A DNA stretch of 10,647 nucleotides from Candidatus Aminicenantota bacterium (GTDB lineage Bacteria; Acidobacteriota; Aminicenantia; Aminicenantales; Aminicenantaceae): the NCBI GenBank assembly GCA_016926925.1, contig JAFGNQ010000022.1, positions 1 to 10,647 on the forward strand, given 5' to 3'. How positions within the stretch are numbered: the first letter of the stretch is position 1; every line of letters begins with the position of its first letter. A program made the position numbers and the translations under genes. Positions 7,260-10,647 of the stretch are shown here, in pieces. Under the pieces are notes generated by a model. That model was not told where the DNA came from and did not search any database. It saw only the letters and a program-made list of their open reading frames with translations.

Positions 7260-7273
7260 CAGAATCCTTCCCA

Positions 7274-8485
7274 ATGAAAGAATCGACAACATCAGGAGAA
7301 GAATTCGCTCTGAAGAAGGCCGAGGGGAGCCTGCGCATTCATCTGGGATCCATTCTGATACTGACATCGATTTTCTTCGCAAATTTCACCGCCCGCATCA
7401 TCCTGGGGCCGCTGCTTCCTGTCGTCGAATCAGAGATGGATTTAAGTCACGCTGTTGCCGGATCTCTCTTCCTCTACATTTCCTCGGCCTATTTCATCGC
7501 CCTTCTCGCTTCCAGCTTCATAAGCTCATTCCTGCCCCATAAACGGACCATCGTATTTTCTTCCCTCGCTTTAGGAATCGCCCTATTGGCCACATCGATG
7601 AGCCACGGTCTTTGGGGGATCCGGCTGACGCTATTTTTCGTCGGCTTTGCCGCCGGTCCTTATATCGCCTCGGCCATGGCCACACTGACAACACTTGTTC
7701 CATCCAGACACTGGGGAAAAGCGCTGGCCATCCATGAACTGGCCCCCAATCTAGGGTTTGTTGCCGCTCCGATGGTTGCCGAGGTCGTTCTGCTCGGATT
7801 TTCTTGGCGGAGGACATTTCTCTTTCTGGGTCTTATGTCTTTATTCCTGACCGGAATATTTGCCCGCTGGGGTCGGGGCGGCACCTTTCGCGGCGAAAAA
7901 CCGAGCATGTCTTCCTACAAAACCATCCTCAAGAAACCGGGATTCTGGATCCTGGTTATTCTGTTCGGCCTGGTCGTCGGCAGCACCCTGGGAGTATTCA
8001 CCATGCTTCCACTGTATCTGGTCACCGAGCACGGATTGGAACGCAGCTGGGCGAACACCCTTGTTTCTCTTTCCAGGGTCGCCAGTTTGGCCGTGGTCCT
8101 GATCGGTGGTTGGGCTGTGGACAGGTTCGGCCTGAAAAAAGTTCTGACGATTGTCATTGCCGTCACGGGCGCTGCAACAGCCTGCCTCGGGATCGCTTCG
8201 ACTTCATGGATCGCCGTCGTCATATTTATTCAGCCGGTGATAGCGGCCTGTTTTTTCCCGGCAGGACTGGCCGCCCTGTCCTTGATAAGCCATGTCAAAG
8301 AGAGAAACATCGTTGTCTCTTTGACGGTCCCGATATCTTTTCTCGTGGGAGCCGGAGGCATCCCGACGCTAATAGGTTTTATCGGAGATATGAGCTCCCT
8401 CGCCTGGGGCATAGCTTTGATCGGCGTTCTCACCTTGGCCAGTGCCGTATTGCCTCGTTTCCTCAAATTCATCGATTCTGTCTGA
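7274..8485 (+). CDS. Major facilitator superfamily (MFS) transporter, 12 TM
   Basis: The 403-residue protein has a short cytoplasmic N-terminus and about twelve hydrophobic segments in two six-helix halves, divided by a basic loop near residues 195-220 (RWGRGGTFRGEKPS). The second half holds a clear MFS motif A, GGWAVDRFGLKK, at residues 278-289; the first-half copy between TM2 and TM3 is degenerate (SSFLPHKRTIV). TM1 carries ARIILGPLLPVVESEM, common in anion or organic-acid type MFS carriers. It is an inner-membrane secondary transporter; the substrate cannot be assigned. The start is fixed: TGA and TAA lie in frame at 7253 and 7256, and the only start codon after them is ATG 7274. No Shine-Dalgarno sequence precedes it, and the likely promoter leaves almost no leader. 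It is transcribed apart from the receptor operon. Family assignment is firm; role in the same uptake route is inference. Confidence 0.92.
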   Translation: MKESTTSGEEFALKKAEGSLRIHLGSILILTSIFFANFTARIILGPLLPVVESEMDLSHAVAGSLFLYISSAYFIALLASSFISSFLPHKRTIVFSSLALGIALLATSMSHGLWGIRLTLFFVGFAAGPYIASAMATLTTLVPSRHWGKALAIHELAPNLGFVAAPMVAEVVLLGFSWRRTFLFLGLMSLFLTGIFARWGRGGTFRGEKPSMSSYKTILKKPGFWILVILFGLVVGSTLGVFTMLPLYLVTEHGLERSWANTLVSLSRVASLAVVLIGGWAVDRFGLKKVLTIVIAVTGAATACLGIASTSWIAVVIFIQPVIAACFFPAGLAALSLISHVKERNIVVSLTVPISFLVGAGGIPTLIGFIGDMSSLAWGIALIGVLTLASAVLPRFLKFIDSV

Positions 8486-8593
8486 TGGGTGAATTCCGTC
8501 CTTCGCCAACACTTGCATATAACGAGAAATCCATAATGGAAAGGATGCATCTCCATTTCCCTGATCGCTTTTTAAAAAACCAGAAGGAGCGAG

Positions 8594-8656
8594 TCGCTGT
8601 CCTTATGAGTCGCATGGTGGTTGGTGGGGGGGGTCTTCGACGAATACGGACAGCGA
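8594..8656. repeat. Long imperfect inverted repeat with G-rich loop (REP/MITE-like or structured RNA candidate)
   Basis: TCGCTGTCC (8594-8602) is exactly complementary to GGACAGCGA (8648-8656). The stem continues inward with TAT opposite ATA (8604-8606/8644-8646) and GTCG with CGAC (8609-8612/8638-8641), interrupted by one and two mismatches, so 16 of 19 positions pair. The 25-nt loop (8613-8637) contains four closely spaced G tracts ending in a run of eight G. There is no T-tract after it, so it is not a simple terminator. Only one copy is seen in this window, so repeat-family status is a guess. Confidence 0.55.
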
Positions 8657-8767
8657 TGAGAGACCCTCACTCTTATTGGATTTGAGATTATCACGGCAGT
8701 AGAGATGCTTGCTAAAAGATTTGAATATTGGAAAAACTTATCCGAATAGTGTACATTGTTTCTCAGA

Positions 8768-8791
8768 ATTGAAACACTCAATCTATTCAAT
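8768..8791. promoter_or_regulatory. Inverted repeat upstream of the peptidase gene, possible operator
   Basis: ATTGAA (8768-8773) and TTCAAT (8786-8791) form a 6-bp inverted repeat with a 12-bp spacer, about 85 bp before the peptidase start codon. Next to it CCATAC is repeated directly at 8792-8797 and 8801-8806. A dimeric regulator could bind here, but such short repeats also occur by chance in AT-rich DNA. Confidence 0.25.
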
Positions 8792-8861
8792 CCATACCGT
8801 CCATACACTCAGCCCAGATTTAATAGATCCAAAAAGGTCTTCATGAAAACATTTGTATGGC

Positions 8862-8869
8862 AAGGAGGT
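8862..8869 (+). promoter_or_regulatory. Ribosome binding site of the M14 peptidase gene
   Basis: AAGGAGGT is a full consensus Shine-Dalgarno sequence and ends 5 nt before the ATG at 8875. It fixes the start of the peptidase gene and predicts strong translation. Confidence 0.85.
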
Positions 8870-8874
8870 CACTC

Positions 8875-10647
8875 ATGAATAAATCCAGGTTGTCGATTTT
8901 TATGATTCCATTGTTTACAGCGAGTCTGCTCATCATCGGATTCGCTCAAGAAAAAATTGATAAGGAATCCACAAAACTCATCAAGGAATACACGACAAAG
9001 CCGGAATTCCTCTCCCCGCTCGTAGACCACATTCCTGATTCGGATACGGTTCCCTCACCCAGAGATTTTCTCGGGTATGTGGCCGGAGCGCCCAAAAAAC
9101 TGACCTATGCCCGGGATGTGCACCGCTATTTCTTTGAGCTGGCAAGGACATGCCCCTGCATCGAAGTGTTCGAGATCGGAAAGACACAGGAAGGAAGATC
9201 GAGAGTTCTGGCCGTCATCGCCGATGAGAGGACACTCTCGGAGATCAGCACGTATAAAGCCTACATGAAAAAATTGGCCGACCCACGCTCTATAGAAGAA
9301 GACGCAGCTCAAGAAATCATCCGGGAGGCCAAACCCATGTATCTCATCACCGGAGGACTTCATTCTCCGGAAACGGGAAGCCCGGACATGCTGATGGAAC
9401 TCGCCTACCGCCTGGCTGTCTCCGAAAATCCGAAGATCCAATCCATAAGAGAGAATGTCATAACGCTCATAATTCCAGTCCTCGAAGTGGACGGAAGGGA
9501 GAAGCTGGTCGACTGGTACTACCGTTACACCATCCATGCCGGCGACTGGGAAGACAGCCCGCCTAAGTCACCGCCGTATTGGGGCAAATACACCCTGCAC
9601 GACAACAACCGGGACGGAATACAGGTAAGCCAACCCTTGACACAGCAGGTCTTCGATGTTTTTTTCGACTACTTACCCGTCATCACCCATGACCTCCACG
9701 AATCGCTTCCCCTCTTCTTTATTTATACGGGTCCTGGCCCGTTCAACAGAAATTACGATCCGGTTTCCATCGCCGAATTTCAGCTTTACGCCCAATACGA
9801 AATCTCCGAAATGACGAAATTCGGAATGCCCGGCGTCTGGACCTGGGCCTTTCCCGTTGGATGGCATCCGGGTTATCCGACCTGGGTATCCACGAATCAC
9901 AATTCTACGGCCAGGTTCTACGAGACATTTGGGAATGCCGGAGCCAATACCTTCGAGAGGAAGGTGAGGGCGCAATTCGGAGGAAAAGATGTCACCAGCC
10001 GGGAGTGGTACCGCCTCATCCCACCCCCAAAAAAAGTCACCTGGTCCTTCCGGAACAACATCAACTACCAGCAGACAGGACTGATCTGTGCACTGTCTCT
10101 GACCGCACAAAATAGAAAAATGCTTCTGGAAAATTTCTGGATAAAAGGAAAGAACTCCGTTAAAAAGGGCAGAAGCGAACCTCCCCATGCGTTCCTGATT
10201 CCTCAGAATCAAGAGAGGAAGGACATGGTCGCTTACCTTCTCAGCCAATTGAACAAACAGAAAATCGAAGTGCATACCTTGAATAGAGAGTTCACTTACA
10301 AAGACAAAAAATACTCTAAAGGGACTTTAGCGGTCCGGTTGGACCAACCCTACGGCCCCCTGGCGAAAAACCTGCTCGAGATCCAGAGATTTCCCGCAGA
10401 CGCCGAATTCCCCCCCTACGATGAGACAGCCTGGACCTTAGGTCTTCTCTACGGAGTGGACACTGTCCAAATCGATGAGACGGCCGTACTGGAAGAGCCG
10501 ATGGAGCGCATCCCATTCCCGTATACGGCCGCCATAGATTCTTCTCAAAGAGCCAAGGCTTCCTGCTGTATCGTTCCCAACCATGGATCCCCTTCTCTCA
10601 TATCCTTCCGGTATGCGCTCAAAGACATGGAAGTCTTTGCTGCGGAA
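8875..10647 (+). CDS. Exported M14 family zinc carboxypeptidase, N-terminal 591 residues (partial)
   Basis: The frame runs from ATG 8875 to the right edge without a stop; the C-terminus is outside. Residues 1-24 form a signal peptide (core IPLFTASLLIIG, likely cleavage after GFA), so the enzyme is periplasmic or secreted. The M14 catalytic domain spans about 70-400: zinc ligands H163 and E166 in GGLHSPETG, the substrate-carboxylate-binding pair N245-R246 in DNNRDG, third zinc ligand H275 in THDLHES, and a likely catalytic Glu, E350, in ARFYETFGN. All key residues are present, so it should be active, removing C-terminal residues from peptides or acting on a related amide. Beyond about residue 430 comes an extra region (HAFLIPQNQ..., then LDQPYGPLAKNLLE and PYDETAWTLGLLYGV), seen in long (about 850-900 residue) bacterial M14 proteins; its role is unclear. 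A consensus Shine-Dalgarno site fixes the start. It forms its own transcription unit after the 389-bp gap. Confidence 0.92.
   Translation, partial: MNKSRLSIFMIPLFTASLLIIGFAQEKIDKESTKLIKEYTTKPEFLSPLVDHIPDSDTVPSPRDFLGYVAGAPKKLTYARDVHRYFFELARTCPCIEVFEIGKTQEGRSRVLAVIADERTLSEISTYKAYMKKLADPRSIEEDAAQEIIREAKPMYLITGGLHSPETGSPDMLMELAYRLAVSENPKIQSIRENVITLIIPVLEVDGREKLVDWYYRYTIHAGDWEDSPPKSPPYWGKYTLHDNNRDGIQVSQPLTQQVFDVFFDYLPVITHDLHESLPLFFIYTGPGPFNRNYDPVSIAEFQLYAQYEISEMTKFGMPGVWTWAFPVGWHPGYPTWVSTNHNSTARFYETFGNAGANTFERKVRAQFGGKDVTSREWYRLIPPPKKVTWSFRNNINYQQTGLICALSLTAQNRKMLLENFWIKGKNSVKKGRSEPPHAFLIPQNQERKDMVAYLLSQLNKQKIEVHTLNREFTYKDKKYSKGTLAVRLDQPYGPLAKNLLEIQRFPADAEFPPYDETAWTLGLLYGVDTVQIDETAVLEEPMERIPFPYTAAIDSSQRAKASCCIVPNHGSPSLISFRYALKDMEVFAAE

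Larger units (their letters stand above)
8486..8874 (+). other. 389-bp intergenic region without a credible gene
   Basis: No open frame here has a start, ribosome binding site and family pattern together; the longest plus-strand candidate (ATG 8536 to TGA 8685, 49 codons) has no Shine-Dalgarno site and runs through the hairpin described separately. The region holds a weak hairpin (GGAAA 8538-8542 with TTTCC 8556-8560) followed by TTTTT at 8569-8573 that could loosely end the MFS transcript, the G-rich hairpin at 8594-8656, and an inverted repeat at 8768-8791. A weak promoter pair, TTGGAA (8728-8733) and TACATT (8752-8757) with 18-bp spacing, could serve the peptidase gene. Confidence 0.5.

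Noticed and set aside
8538..8573. Hairpin GGAAA/TTTCC with later T-run as MFS terminator
   Set aside because: The stem is short and bulged, and the T-run is separated by eight bases, so it does not meet the form of an intrinsic terminator.
7804..8685. Plus-strand frame of 293 codons overlapping the MFS gene
   Set aside because: It is a frame shadow of the MFS coding sequence, rich in Arg, His and Ser, and it runs on through the G-rich hairpin by chance.
8536..8685. Possible 49-codon gene in the gap after the MFS gene
   Set aside because: No Shine-Dalgarno site, and its second half is only the translated inverted repeat and G tract.
9673..10275. Minus-strand frame of 200 codons
   Set aside because: Antisense to the M14 peptidase, whose zinc and substrate-binding motifs are all in the plus-strand frame.

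Overview
The window looks like a chromosomal piece of a Gram-negative (diderm) environmental bacterium. It carries an exported alpha-2-macroglobulin, a large outer-membrane TonB-type receptor with a carboxypeptidase-regulatory-like N-terminus, a FadR-type GntR regulator, an MFS carrier and an exported M14 zinc carboxypeptidase. Base composition is mid-range and the genes are widely spaced. The gene mix, the Oar-like receptor without a SusD partner, and the wording of the M14 and nucleotidyltransferase proteins resemble Acidobacteriota of the Aminicenantes type. This placement is an inference from remembered family patterns, not from a search.

Layout. (1) 1-2658, minus strand: the first 886 residues of a bacterial alpha-2-macroglobulin, running off the left edge. 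(2) 2659-2802: a divergent intergenic region with a good sigma70-like promoter facing right. (3) 2803-3415, plus: a 68-residue protein of unknown function and a 152-residue minimal nucleotidyltransferase, overlapping by 53 bp, ended by a palindrome plus T-tract. (4) 3416-3672: an AT-rich regulatory gap. (5) 3673-7148, plus: a GntR/FCD regulator and, 11 bp on, an 892-residue TonB-dependent-receptor-like protein, closed by a near-perfect intrinsic terminator at 7174-7210. (6) 7274-8485, plus: a 12-TM MFS transporter whose likely promoter lies almost on top of its start codon. (7) 8486-8874: a 389-bp gap with no credible gene, holding a long hairpin with a G-rich loop and an inverted repeat. (8) 8875-right edge, plus: the first 591 residues of an exported M14 metallocarboxypeptidase.

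Working together (inference). The M14 enzyme could trim peptides outside the cytoplasm, the receptor could carry products or another ligand over the outer membrane, and the MFS protein could move a small solute over the inner membrane. The GntR protein, sharing a transcript with the receptor, would sense a small carboxylate-like effector. The macroglobulin would guard the periplasm or envelope against proteases. The overlapping small-protein/nucleotidyltransferase pair looks like an independent cassette of toxin-antitoxin-like or regulatory type and is the least explained part of the window. No mobile element, CRISPR array, tRNA or rRNA was seen.
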